Shown here: in pieces, positions 8,204 to 16,175 of the stretch
Layout: every line of letters begins with the position of its first letter
How positions within the stretch are numbered: the first letter of the stretch is position 1
DNA from: Phaeocystidibacter sp965659415
Lineage (GTDB): Bacteria; Bacteroidota; Bacteroidia; Flavobacteriales; Schleiferiaceae
Length of the DNA stretch: 64,000 bases
Direction: 5' to 3'
Assembly: GCA_965659415.1 (NCBI GenBank)
Contig: CBFHVA010000006.1
Location: forward strand, 62,001 to 126,000
Translations under genes and position numbers: made by a program
The notes under the pieces: generated by a model
The model's database searches: none
The model's input: the letters and a program-made list of their open reading frames with translations, nothing else
What the model was told of the DNA's origin: nothing

Positions 8204-9562
8204 TTACGTGCCTTTACTCTTACCTACGATCATATTCCAGATGGTCCAAAAGAAGATTTTCACGTCCAGCAGTATAGACCAATGTTCCAGGTAATAGACA
8301 TCAGCCTTTACGCGATCAGCCATGTCGCTGTCTTCTTTCGTCTCGCCGCGGTACCCCATTACTTGCGCCATGCCGGTTATACCAGGCTTAATCCAATGAC
8401 GAATCATAAACTCATCGATTCGCCTGCGGTAGCTCTTGGTATGTTCGAGCATGTGTGGACGAGGCCCCACGATGCTCATCTGACCTAATAATACATTGAT
8501 GAACTGGGGCAATTCATCGAGGTTATGTCTCCTCAAAAAGCCTCCAAACCGCGTAATCCGTTGGTCATCGTCACTAGCTTGAACCTCATCCTGACCATGG
8601 TGCATTACCATCGTCCGGAGTTTAATGCAGTCAAACTCAACTCCGTTTAATCCCGACCGTCGCTGGACGAATAACGGGTTACCCTTTGAGTCCATTCGTA
8701 TCAAAATCATGAGGAGAGGCAACATCCAAGAAAGTACTCCTAAAGTGATGAGGAGCGAAACGAGCACATCAAAAAATCGTTTCACAATTCGGGCATGCCA
8801 GTAACTCAATGGTTCTTTTCGAGGAATGAGAACTGGAACTTCTCCTAAGAGATCAATTCTAGCATGTCGAATATTGGTCCATTTCAATTCGGGCAAGAAG
8901 CGAAAGCGAATACCTTCAGACTCTGCCAAGGCATACCATTCTGCTAATCCTTTTTCTCCCTTATCCAATGCGCAATAAATCTCCGAAGGGATACTTCCTG
9001 CTTCAATTAATCGCAAGGCTTCTTCAATGTTTCGCGGCGATTCTTGAATGCGATATCCGTATTCTGGATGTGTATCGATTTCCTCCTTGAAACCTTGAGC
9101 GGCACTGTTCGACCCAATTAACCAAACGCCACGAGCATATTTGCCTTTCGACTGCCACTTTCTCCATTGAGAAATAAAGGTGGAGCGGGCAAGAAGAGCG
9201 AGTACACCAAATGAGGTATAGAAATACACAAGAAACAAACGCGAGTAGTAATCACCCTTTAAGCTGAAAGCCAGAACTGCAAACAATGCGATATGAATGA
9301 TAAGTGCATTCAACGTCCTAGCCATGGCGGTTCGAATCTCAGTACCCGGCCGAAGGTCGTAGATCCTCAATCCCACAGCGAGCAAAGCCCAGCTCAAGTT
9401 GAAGAAAACAAGTAGCTGAATGTAGTAATTGTAGTATTCGGCATTTTCAACACGCAGGTCGTCAAACCGAAGCCATCCTGCAATAGCAAACAGGGAATTA
9501 AGCAGAAGTATATCTCCACCTAATTGCAGTATTCGCAATAATTTCTGGCTACGTGTATTCAA
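8204..9562 (-). CDS. Exopolysaccharide polyprenyl-phosphate glycosylphosphotransferase (WcaJ/CpsE type)
   Basis: 452 residues. The N-terminal part has about four membrane spans (around residues 13-130), followed by a degenerate nucleotide-binding-like region (VWLIGSNSAAQGF). The C-terminal bacterial sugar transferase domain (about 258-452) has VKRFFDVLVSLLITLG, the FDCIKLRTM motif, LRRHNLDELPQFINVLLGQM and SIVGPRPHM. It moves a hexose-1-phosphate from a UDP-sugar onto undecaprenyl phosphate, the first step in building a repeat unit. It lies 9 bases downstream of the M1 peptidase gene on the same strand, so the two are probably cotranscribed, and it matches the nearby glycosyltransferases in role. 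Confidence 0.93.
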   Translation of the reverse strand: MNTRSQKLLRILQLGGDILLLNSLFAIAGWLRFDDLRVENAEYYNYYIQLLVFFNLSWALLAVGLRIYDLRPGTEIRTAMARTLNALIIHIALFAVLAFSLKGDYYSRLFLVYFYTSFGVLALLARSTFISQWRKWQSKGKYARGVWLIGSNSAAQGFKEEIDTHPEYGYRIQESPRNIEEALRLIEAGSIPSEIYCALDKGEKGLAEWYALAESEGIRFRFLPELKWTNIRHARIDLLGEVPVLIPRKEPLSYWHARIVKRFFDVLVSLLITLGVLSWMLPLLMILIRMDSKGNPLFVQRRSGLNGVEFDCIKLRTMVMHHGQDEVQASDDDQRITRFGGFLRRHNLDELPQFINVLLGQMSIVGPRPHMLEHTKSYRRRIDEFMIRHWIKPGITGMAQVMGYRGETKEDSDMADRVKADVYYLEHWSILLDVKIFFWTIWNMIVGKSKGT

Positions 9563-9571
9563 CGCTTCAGG

Positions 9572-11971
9572 TTAGTCAAGTTCCAAATCGACCCCTAATA
9601 TACGTTCTACCCGTGCAATGTCCTCCGGATGTGCATCTTGAAGAATAAATGCCATTTCCGAAATGATTCGCTCCTCATCCATTTGCGCCAAATATGAACG
9701 CACGGCGCGGACAGCCGCATTTCGAAGATGTCTATGTCGGCTTGTGAGGGCGAGGTACTGAATATCGCGCAACGGCTTCTCTCGATATTGAAGCTGAGCT
9801 AACATGGCCCAGGCAGTTATTCGGATTTCGTTGGAATACGCAGGTCCAGCAAAGTCCAATAACCTTGGTATGCCATCTGGGTCGGAACTACCTTTTACAA
9901 AGGGAACATAATTCGCCACGAGCAAATCAATATCTCGGTCAATTCCCCCACTTCGTTTATCGAGCTCCTCGAGCACCTCCAGTATTCTACTATTATCAGC
10001 TGCAATAAGCGCAAAGGCTATGGCTTTAGAGGTATTGTCGGTAATGATTGAATCGGCAGAAACGAAATCGAGGAACACTTCGAACATGTCTTCATCGATA
10101 TCTGATGGTGGGAAATTATCGAAGAACTGCCCGGCATCCTTAGCACCAGATCTTTTCAAGCAGGCTAGCATGAATGCTTTATAGTTTTCGAATTTTCGTT
10201 GTCCTGCTATCGCAAGAATTGAATCAAGAGTGCACTGAGGTCCGATCTCTATCATCAATCCCCCTCCCTCTTGAAACAACTCGTCGTTAAAGTCGAGTTT
10301 TGAAATTACTCGAGCTTGGGTGTAAGGAGAGCATTGCATCAATTGATTGAATCTCAAACTGTCTGGCATGTTGATGTCCCAAGCAATGGGATAGTTATGA
10401 TAAGGATCGAATTCCACTAAGCGCGTCTCTTCCCAAGTACTTCCAAATCTCAAAAACTCCTTCCAATCCGAGTTGCTGAAATCAACGTATTCATCCGTAT
10501 AATCAAACTCTGATTCCCAAATGCGGACCAACATATTTGTAATCGGCAACGGGTCTCCGTATTCGTTTAACTGCTTAGCTCGAACCACAAATTCTCCAGT
10601 GGAATCCAGAGCAATATCCACATATCCTTTACTCGAATGTGGGTTCCTCACAAAGCCCTCAAAGAAGGGATTTAAGTCGCATGCACACGTTTCTTCAAAC
10701 ACTTGCTGGAGTGAGTCCGTGGTAACCAGCTCAAACGCGAATCGATCCAAATAGATGCTTACGGCACTGTCGAATACTGGGGTTCCTATTTCTTGCTCAA
10801 GTGCACGCAATGTGAGTGCGCCTAACTGGTAAAACCGACTACTTCCCGCCTTGGAATGCTGAAGAGGAAACTGGTCAACTTCATTCGCAGTTTGCACCAT
10901 CTGAAAGGCCTTCATCCACTGGTAGGTATAATACTCATCGCCAAAAACCTTACGCTCCGTTTCCATTTGATAGTACGTGGCAAACCCTTCATGCAACCAA
11001 AAGTCGTGAGAGCTTGGCACGGTGATCAAATCTCCAAACCAATGATGTGCCAGCTCATGAGCATTGACATATACGTAGTTCAGGTCATGGAAGTCGGCTG
11101 GTGAAGAGATGAAGTTCTCCGAGAAAATCGTGAGGGTGGTGTTTTCCATAGCTCCGTGCGGGAAATTAGCAACGGGAACTTGCCGGTAAGCACTCCACAC
11201 ATAAGGGTAATCGATACGTTCATTCAGATAATTCCAGATCTGCTCATTGGCGTAATAGGTCAGATCTGTATCATTCGCATAATCGAGGCACATATAATTG
11301 GCACGCAACGGATTATTGTCGACCACCTCTTCGGAATATCGACCAATTGCAAAGGCAAGCAAGTACGATGAATGCGGATGATCCATCGCATACATCCAGC
11401 CCGTTTCACCGTTACCCTCCTCTTTTGAGATCAATCGTCCATTTCCGAGCACCGTGAAATCCGAATCAAACCAAATCCGAAAGGAGGTTTTCAGTTTGTC
11501 ATTTTGCGCGTCTTGATGCGGCAACCAATGTCGATGATCAATCCCCTGACCTTGTGTGAAAATCTGTTTTCGAGCCACGCCATTGGGATCATTCCAACCG
11601 TTGAAATAAACCCCTTTAAGTGGGCGGGCGGAATACGACAGCTGAATCCTCCCTTCAGTCCAATCACTTCCTGCTCGTATAATCACTCCATTTCTCACTC
11701 TTCGAAATGGCACCTCCTGGTTATTAAACCGAACAGGGCCATCTATGGTGATCGATGGCTTTGCGTCCAACCAAAGGCTGTCGGAGTTTGGCATCGCGTG
11801 CACGTACAAATCGAGCTCACCGTGAATCAAACCCTCACTTGGGGAAAATCTCAATTCAACAAACAAACTGTCCTGATCAAAAGTGAGCTTCCTCGGACTT
11901 ACCGTATCCGGTTCAAAGGATTGTCCGAACCCCGCAAGGGGAAGCAACAAAAGGAGAAAGCGTTTCAACAT
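9572..11971 (-). CDS. M1 family metallopeptidase (aminopeptidase N-like), secreted
   Basis: 799 residues with a signal peptide (MLKRFLLLLLPLAGFGQS). The gluzincin motifs are intact: GAMEN at 273-277, HELAH at 305-309 with the third zinc ligand Glu328 in HEGFATYY, the standard HExxH-18-E spacing. Beta-sandwich sequence precedes the catalytic domain, and an alpha-helical, HEAT-like region (about 540-799) follows it. It would remove N-terminal amino acids from peptides in the periplasm or outside the cell. The start codon lies 4 nt after a TATCTTCG box and 20 bases from an octamer tandem repeat that reaches into the presumed promoter. Confidence 0.93.
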   Translation of the reverse strand: MLKRFLLLLLPLAGFGQSFEPDTVSPRKLTFDQDSLFVELRFSPSEGLIHGELDLYVHAMPNSDSLWLDAKPSITIDGPVRFNNQEVPFRRVRNGVIIRAGSDWTEGRIQLSYSARPLKGVYFNGWNDPNGVARKQIFTQGQGIDHRHWLPHQDAQNDKLKTSFRIWFDSDFTVLGNGRLISKEEGNGETGWMYAMDHPHSSYLLAFAIGRYSEEVVDNNPLRANYMCLDYANDTDLTYYANEQIWNYLNERIDYPYVWSAYRQVPVANFPHGAMENTTLTIFSENFISSPADFHDLNYVYVNAHELAHHWFGDLITVPSSHDFWLHEGFATYYQMETERKVFGDEYYTYQWMKAFQMVQTANEVDQFPLQHSKAGSSRFYQLGALTLRALEQEIGTPVFDSAVSIYLDRFAFELVTTDSLQQVFEETCACDLNPFFEGFVRNPHSSKGYVDIALDSTGEFVVRAKQLNEYGDPLPITNMLVRIWESEFDYTDEYVDFSNSDWKEFLRFGSTWEETRLVEFDPYHNYPIAWDINMPDSLRFNQLMQCSPYTQARVISKLDFNDELFQEGGGLMIEIGPQCTLDSILAIAGQRKFENYKAFMLACLKRSGAKDAGQFFDNFPPSDIDEDMFEVFLDFVSADSIITDNTSKAIAFALIAADNSRILEVLEELDKRSGGIDRDIDLLVANYVPFVKGSSDPDGIPRLLDFAGPAYSNEIRITAWAMLAQLQYREKPLRDIQYLALTSRHRHLRNAAVRAVRSYLAQMDEERIISEMAFILQDAHPEDIARVERILGVDLELD

Positions 11972-11975
11972 AGAG

Positions 11976-11983
11976 CGAAGATA
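11976..11983 (-). promoter_or_regulatory. Candidate start-proximal -7 element TATCTTCG
   Basis: Seven of eight matches to TAnnTTTG on the minus strand, 4 nt before the M1 peptidase ATG. The matching -33 region would fall inside the tandem repeat at 11991-12046. Confidence 0.35.
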
Positions 11984-11990
11984 GGGAATG

Positions 11991-12046
11991 GTTTATCCGT
12001 TTATCCGTTTATCCGTTTATCCGTTTATCCGTTTATCCGTTTATCC
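11991..12046 (+). repeat. Octanucleotide tandem repeat, 7 perfect copies of GTTTATCC
   Basis: Seven uninterrupted 8-bp units (GGATAAAC on the minus strand) lie between the divergent M1 peptidase and recG genes, 20 bases from the peptidase start codon. Perfect identity between units suggests recent or ongoing slippage. The array is noncoding and overlaps the expected -33/upstream region of the peptidase promoter, so copy number could change promoter geometry in 8-bp steps. Confidence 0.95.
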
Positions 12047-12183
12047 GAAAAAACGAAGTATTGATGCCCCTTGGACCCTTTGACACAGTACTTATCCATA
12101 ATACTGGCCTTGAGTCCTTCAGTCAATGAGTCCATGAAAAAAATGAATCCCACAAACTCTCCAACTTTTTTCCGCATTTTTGA

Positions 12184-14292
12184 TTGAAGGAGGAAGATCT
12201 TCTTAAAACATCCATAGATTTCTTAAAAGGCGTAGGTCCGGCCAAGGCTGATTTGCTCAAGACGGAGTTGGGGATTTTTCGATTTGAAGATCTACTCACC
12301 TTCTACCCTTTCCGTTATATCGACCGGTCGAAGTTTTATAAAATTAGTGAGATTCAATCCGCTGATACCGAAGTGCAGGTCATAGGAAAGATTACTACTC
12401 TTGAACAGGTGGGGCCGCCAAGAAAAAAAAGACTCGTTGCTCAGTTTGAGGATGAATCAGGACGAGTGGAATTGGTTTGGTTTAAAGGCGCCCAATGGAT
12501 TGCTAAATCACTAGAGCTGCACAAACCCTATGTCCTGTTTGGAAAACCCAACTTCTTTAAAGGGAAGTACTCATTTCCTCACCCCGAATTGGAGAAGGTT
12601 GATGATTTTAAGAAGAGTCCTCTACAAGGTTTACAACCGGTTTATCCAAGCACGGAAAAACTGACCAACAAAGGCTTGAATGCGAAAGGTATCTCAAAGC
12701 TCACACGTGTCCTCCTTCCGCAGCTGAAGGGGGTGATTCCTGAAACGCTTCCGCATCAAATCATCGAGCACTATCAATGGCCTTCAAAGGAAAAAGCACT
12801 TTTCGATGTTCACTTTCCTTCAGGCATTGATGATCTTGAAAAGGCACGCCGACGACTTAAGTTTGAAGAGTTCTATTTCATCCAGCTTGGTCTGCTGCTC
12901 CAAAAGAATAAGCAAACGGTGCAAACCAAAGGTCAGCGCTTTGAGAAGGTTGATGAAAAGTTCAATTCGTTCTATTCAGATCATCTTCCCTTTGAATTAA
13001 CAGGAGCTCAAAAACGAGTACTGAAGGAAATCAGAAAAGACACACGTTCAGGCCACCACATGAACCGCTTAGTTCAAGGAGATGTAGGGTCTGGAAAAAC
13101 AGTCGTAGCGCTCTTAAGCATGTTGATAGCTGCCGATAATGGTTTTCAAAGTTGCCTGATGGCACCAACCGAGATTCTGGCTCAACAACACTATAACGGA
13201 CTGGTAGAATTACTCGATGGAACAGGAGTAAGCATCGACCTGCTCACTGGGAGCACAAAGACCGCCAAACGCAAACAGATTCATGCCGATTTACTCAACG
13301 GACAGTTGCATATTCTTGTGGGCACCCATGCGCTTATTGAACCTGTCGTTCAGTTTCAAAATCTAGGTTTGGCCGTAATTGATGAACAACACCGATTTGG
13401 GGTAGCTCAACGCGCCAAGCTTTGGAAGAAAAATGCTGTCCCCCCGCACATTTTGGTGATGACAGCCACTCCGATACCACGAACACTGGCCATGAGCATG
13501 TACGGTGACTTGGACATCAGCGTGATTGATGAGCTACCACCCGGCCGAAAAGCCATCAAAACTGTGCACCGATACGATTCAAACCGACTGCAAGTATTCG
13601 ATTTCATGAAGAAGGAAATTGAAAAAGGCAGACAGTGCTACGTGGTATATCCGCTGATTGAAGAAAGCGCGACTCTCGACTACAAGGATTTGGAGGATGG
13701 GTATGAGAGTATTTGCCGCGAATTCCCTCTTCCAAAATACAAAGTGAGCATCGTACATGGTAGAATGAAGGCAGAAGACAAAGAATACGAGATGCAGCGC
13801 TTTGTAAATGGTGAAACACAAATCATGGTGGCTACTACCGTAATTGAAGTAGGCGTAAATGTTCCGAATGCGAGTTTGATGGTTATTGAAAGTTCAGAGC
13901 GATTCGGATTGAGTCAATTGCATCAGTTGAGAGGAAGAGTAGGTCGAGGCGCTGACCAAAGTTTTTGCATACTGATGACGGGTCAAAAACTGAGTAATGA
14001 TGCGCGTACACGTTTGGAAACCATGGTACGTACCAACGACGGTTTTGAAATTGCAGATGTCGATTTGCAGTTACGAGGCCCAGGTGATTTGATGGGTACC
14101 AGACAAAGTGGTATGCTCGATTTAAAGATTGCCAATATCACGAAAGATGGTCAGCTGCTGCAATTGGCAAGAAAGGAAGCAGAGGGAATTCTCAAAGATG
14201 ATCCGCGACTTGAAAAACCAGAGCACAAGGCCACCCGGCGAGAACTTATAGCCATACACAAAGGAAAGGTTCAATGGAGCAACATCTCTTAG
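12184..14292 (+). CDS. recG: ATP-dependent DNA helicase RecG
   Basis: 702 residues, the usual RecG length. The N-terminal wedge domain with an OB fold starts with the (H)hH-like SIDFLKGVGPAKADLLK. The SF2 helicase core has Walker A GDVGSGKT (299-306), the DEQH box (VIDEQHRFGV), and motif VI QLRGRVGRG. It remodels stalled replication forks and Holliday junctions. The start is TTG at 12184, directly after an in-frame TGA; no ATG lies between that stop and the conserved wedge domain, so TTG is required. It is divergent from the M1 peptidase and stands alone. Confidence 0.96.
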   Translation: MKEEDLLKTSIDFLKGVGPAKADLLKTELGIFRFEDLLTFYPFRYIDRSKFYKISEIQSADTEVQVIGKITTLEQVGPPRKKRLVAQFEDESGRVELVWFKGAQWIAKSLELHKPYVLFGKPNFFKGKYSFPHPELEKVDDFKKSPLQGLQPVYPSTEKLTNKGLNAKGISKLTRVLLPQLKGVIPETLPHQIIEHYQWPSKEKALFDVHFPSGIDDLEKARRRLKFEEFYFIQLGLLLQKNKQTVQTKGQRFEKVDEKFNSFYSDHLPFELTGAQKRVLKEIRKDTRSGHHMNRLVQGDVGSGKTVVALLSMLIAADNGFQSCLMAPTEILAQQHYNGLVELLDGTGVSIDLLTGSTKTAKRKQIHADLLNGQLHILVGTHALIEPVVQFQNLGLAVIDEQHRFGVAQRAKLWKKNAVPPHILVMTATPIPRTLAMSMYGDLDISVIDELPPGRKAIKTVHRYDSNRLQVFDFMKKEIEKGRQCYVVYPLIEESATLDYKDLEDGYESICREFPLPKYKVSIVHGRMKAEDKEYEMQRFVNGETQIMVATTVIEVGVNVPNASLMVIESSERFGLSQLHQLRGRVGRGADQSFCILMTGQKLSNDARTRLETMVRTNDGFEIADVDLQLRGPGDLMGTRQSGMLDLKIANITKDGQLLQLARKEAEGILKDDPRLEKPEHKATRRELIAIHKGKVQWSNIS

Positions 14293-14399
14293 ACTTGAGG
14301 AAGACGGCACAGTTTTAGCGTCCACTCAAGAATATTTACCTTGGTTCATCTGAACGCTTTCATGCTTTCTCACGTTATTCTCAAGGATTGTACATCATC

Positions 14400-15287
14400 A
14401 TGCAAAAGCTTAACATACTCGCATTAACTCTCTTTGTTTCCACCGCCTCCTTTGCGCAGGGATTTCGGTTTACAAGTTCCGAGGAATACGAACGAATTGA
14501 AAAGGCCTCCATCGAGTTACTGGAGAAAGTTCCAGATAAGTTTGATCTGTCCAAGTGGTTTCCTGAGCCCGGTGACCAAGGAAATCAAGCTTCTTGCGTG
14601 GGCTGGGCATTAGCCTATGGTATCAAATCCTACCAGGAGGCCATTGAACATCAACGCCCACCAGAAGGACCCGATCGAACTTTCAGCCCAGCCTTTATTT
14701 ACAACCAAATTAACCGTTGGGGTTGTCAGGGAGGCTCCAACATCAGAGAGGCGCTTGAACTAATGGAAACCTACGGGGTATCTACCATGGAGCAATTTCC
14801 TTACGATGAAAACGATTGCTCAAACCGGCCCTCATCTCAAGCCTCGAAAGAAGCTGAGAATTTTACCATATCAGGTTGGAAAAGGGTTGAGTTCATGAAT
14901 GAAGGATTGATGAAAACCTTGCTTGTTGACGGCAAGCCCGTAGTTATTGGGATGCAAACTGATTCATGGTTCAGAGCATTGGATGAGGGTGAAGTTTATC
15001 GAGTAGCATCCTACCAAGATGTGGGCGGACATGCTGTAGTGGTAATTGGTTACGACGACCGAAAGGGTGCTTACAAGATATTCAACTCTTGGGGTGACGA
15101 TTGGGGAGATGAGGGATATGGTTGGATTGCCTACGATTTGTTTGAGGAGATTGTGGTGGAGGCCTATATCGTAGAAGATACCGAAACCCAATCGAGCAAA
15201 GGTTACAAGGGGCTTCAAACTCCTAAACCGGAAGACAAGCGCCAATCCAAGCGTCCTGCATTTCAAGCTATTTTGCCTAAACTCTAA
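14400..15287 (+). CDS. C1 (papain-like) family cysteine peptidase, secreted
   Basis: 295 residues from ATG 14400; a TTG four codons upstream is less likely. It has a signal peptide ending at SFAQ. The papain-type catalytic residues are in place: Cys66 in GNQASCVGWALAYG, His211 in GGHAVVVIGYDD and Asn229 in IFNSWGDDWGDEGYG. The oxyanion Gln is in GDQGNQ (about residue 60). No inhibitory propeptide of normal length is visible, since the catalytic Cys is only about 45 residues after the signal peptide. It is probably periplasmic or extracellular; no T9SS sorting domain is present. The C-terminal tail is basic. No operon partner. Confidence 0.88.
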   Translation: MQKLNILALTLFVSTASFAQGFRFTSSEEYERIEKASIELLEKVPDKFDLSKWFPEPGDQGNQASCVGWALAYGIKSYQEAIEHQRPPEGPDRTFSPAFIYNQINRWGCQGGSNIREALELMETYGVSTMEQFPYDENDCSNRPSSQASKEAENFTISGWKRVEFMNEGLMKTLLVDGKPVVIGMQTDSWFRALDEGEVYRVASYQDVGGHAVVVIGYDDRKGAYKIFNSWGDDWGDEGYGWIAYDLFEEIVVEAYIVEDTETQSSKGYKGLQTPKPEDKRQSKRPAFQAILPKL

Positions 15288-15425
15288 ATTGCTGCTCTTT
15301 TTCGACGGCAGGTAGTATCAGGTGAAAACAAGTTTTCTCTTGTGCTTCACAAACATTTCTCGAAACTTTATTGCGCCTAGGATTGTTCATACCTTGCGCA
15401 TTCGCATTTTTTGCGCTCCTAGTTC

Positions 15426-16067
15426 ATGTCAGCAAATTCTACGTTATCCCCTCGCATGTCGCCAGCTAAACGATTTTGGAATCGGCAAATTAAAGTGCAC
15501 CGTTATTTTAAAATTACGGGTGGGTATCGCTTCATTGGCGTGAACCTTCTTCGACTGCTGGCATTCTTGGTAATTTTCACAGCGGGCGCATGGGCCATCA
15601 ATGAATATATAATCGACTTCGCAGGCTTAAGTGAAAGTATCACATCCAAATACTCACCAGCGGTCGTAATTGCATGGTTATTTATAAGCGAAGTTGTTCT
15701 AGGTGTGCTTCCTCCAGAGGCATTTATACTTTGGGCTCAATCGTTTTCTCAACCTTATGCCATGGTGTTTTTGCTGGCTTCAGTGAGCTATCTGGGAGGT
15801 GCCATTTCTTATTTCATCGGTTCTAGATTGAACAAGTTTCCTCGCGTTCACAATTGGGTAGACACCAAGTTCTCCTCTTGGATTGTCCAAATCAAGAAAT
15901 TCGGAGGTCTACTTATCGCACTGGCGGCCCTCACCCCTCTTCCCTATCCCCTCATTTCCATGATTGCAGGGTTGGCTGGTGTTAAGAAGAGGATATTTTT
16001 GTCAGCAGCGCTAATCAGATATGTCCGTTTCTTCATTTGGGCATTAGTATTATTCAAGGCCATTTGA
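15426..16067 (+). CDS. VTT-domain membrane protein (DedA/SNARE-associated family)
   Basis: 213 residues with about five membrane spans. The VTT (formerly SNARE_assoc) domain shows as EVVLGVLPPEAFILWAQ, followed by YLGGAISYFIGSRLNKF and ALTPLPYPLISMIAGLAG. These are the re-entrant helices and Pro-rich motif shared by DedA and TMEM41/VMP1 proteins, which are linked to lipid scrambling or undecaprenyl-phosphate recycling. A hydrophilic, basic N-terminus of about 35 residues precedes the first span. A later start at MSPAKRFW, 10 codons on, is possible. Confidence 0.82.
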   Translation: MSANSTLSPRMSPAKRFWNRQIKVHRYFKITGGYRFIGVNLLRLLAFLVIFTAGAWAINEYIIDFAGLSESITSKYSPAVVIAWLFISEVVLGVLPPEAFILWAQSFSQPYAMVFLLASVSYLGGAISYFIGSRLNKFPRVHNWVDTKFSSWIVQIKKFGGLLIALAALTPLPYPLISMIAGLAGVKKRIFLSAALIRYVRFFIWALVLFKAI

Positions 16068-16128
16068 CAAGTTCAAATTGACCCAAATAAGGCTTGCACA
16101 TCTTCTTCCTTCTTTAGCCCTTCCTCCT

Positions 16129-16136
16129 TACCTTTG
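16129..16136 (+). promoter_or_regulatory. Candidate -7 element TACCTTTG
   Basis: Exact TAnnTTTG, 39 nt before the pheT ATG. It would give a normal-length leader for pheT and the downstream deacetylase-like gene. Confidence 0.45.
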
Positions 16137-16175
16137 CCCTTATTACTCACGGGACATCCCCATTACTTTTTGAGC

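Noticed and set aside
11991..12046. Octamer array as a CRISPR
   Set aside because: Units are contiguous 8-mers with no spacers; it is a simple tandem repeat.
11504..12064. 186-codon plus-strand open frame
   Set aside because: It lies antisense to the well-supported M1 peptidase gene and ends in the octamer repeat; its reading is a translation of repeats and antisense.
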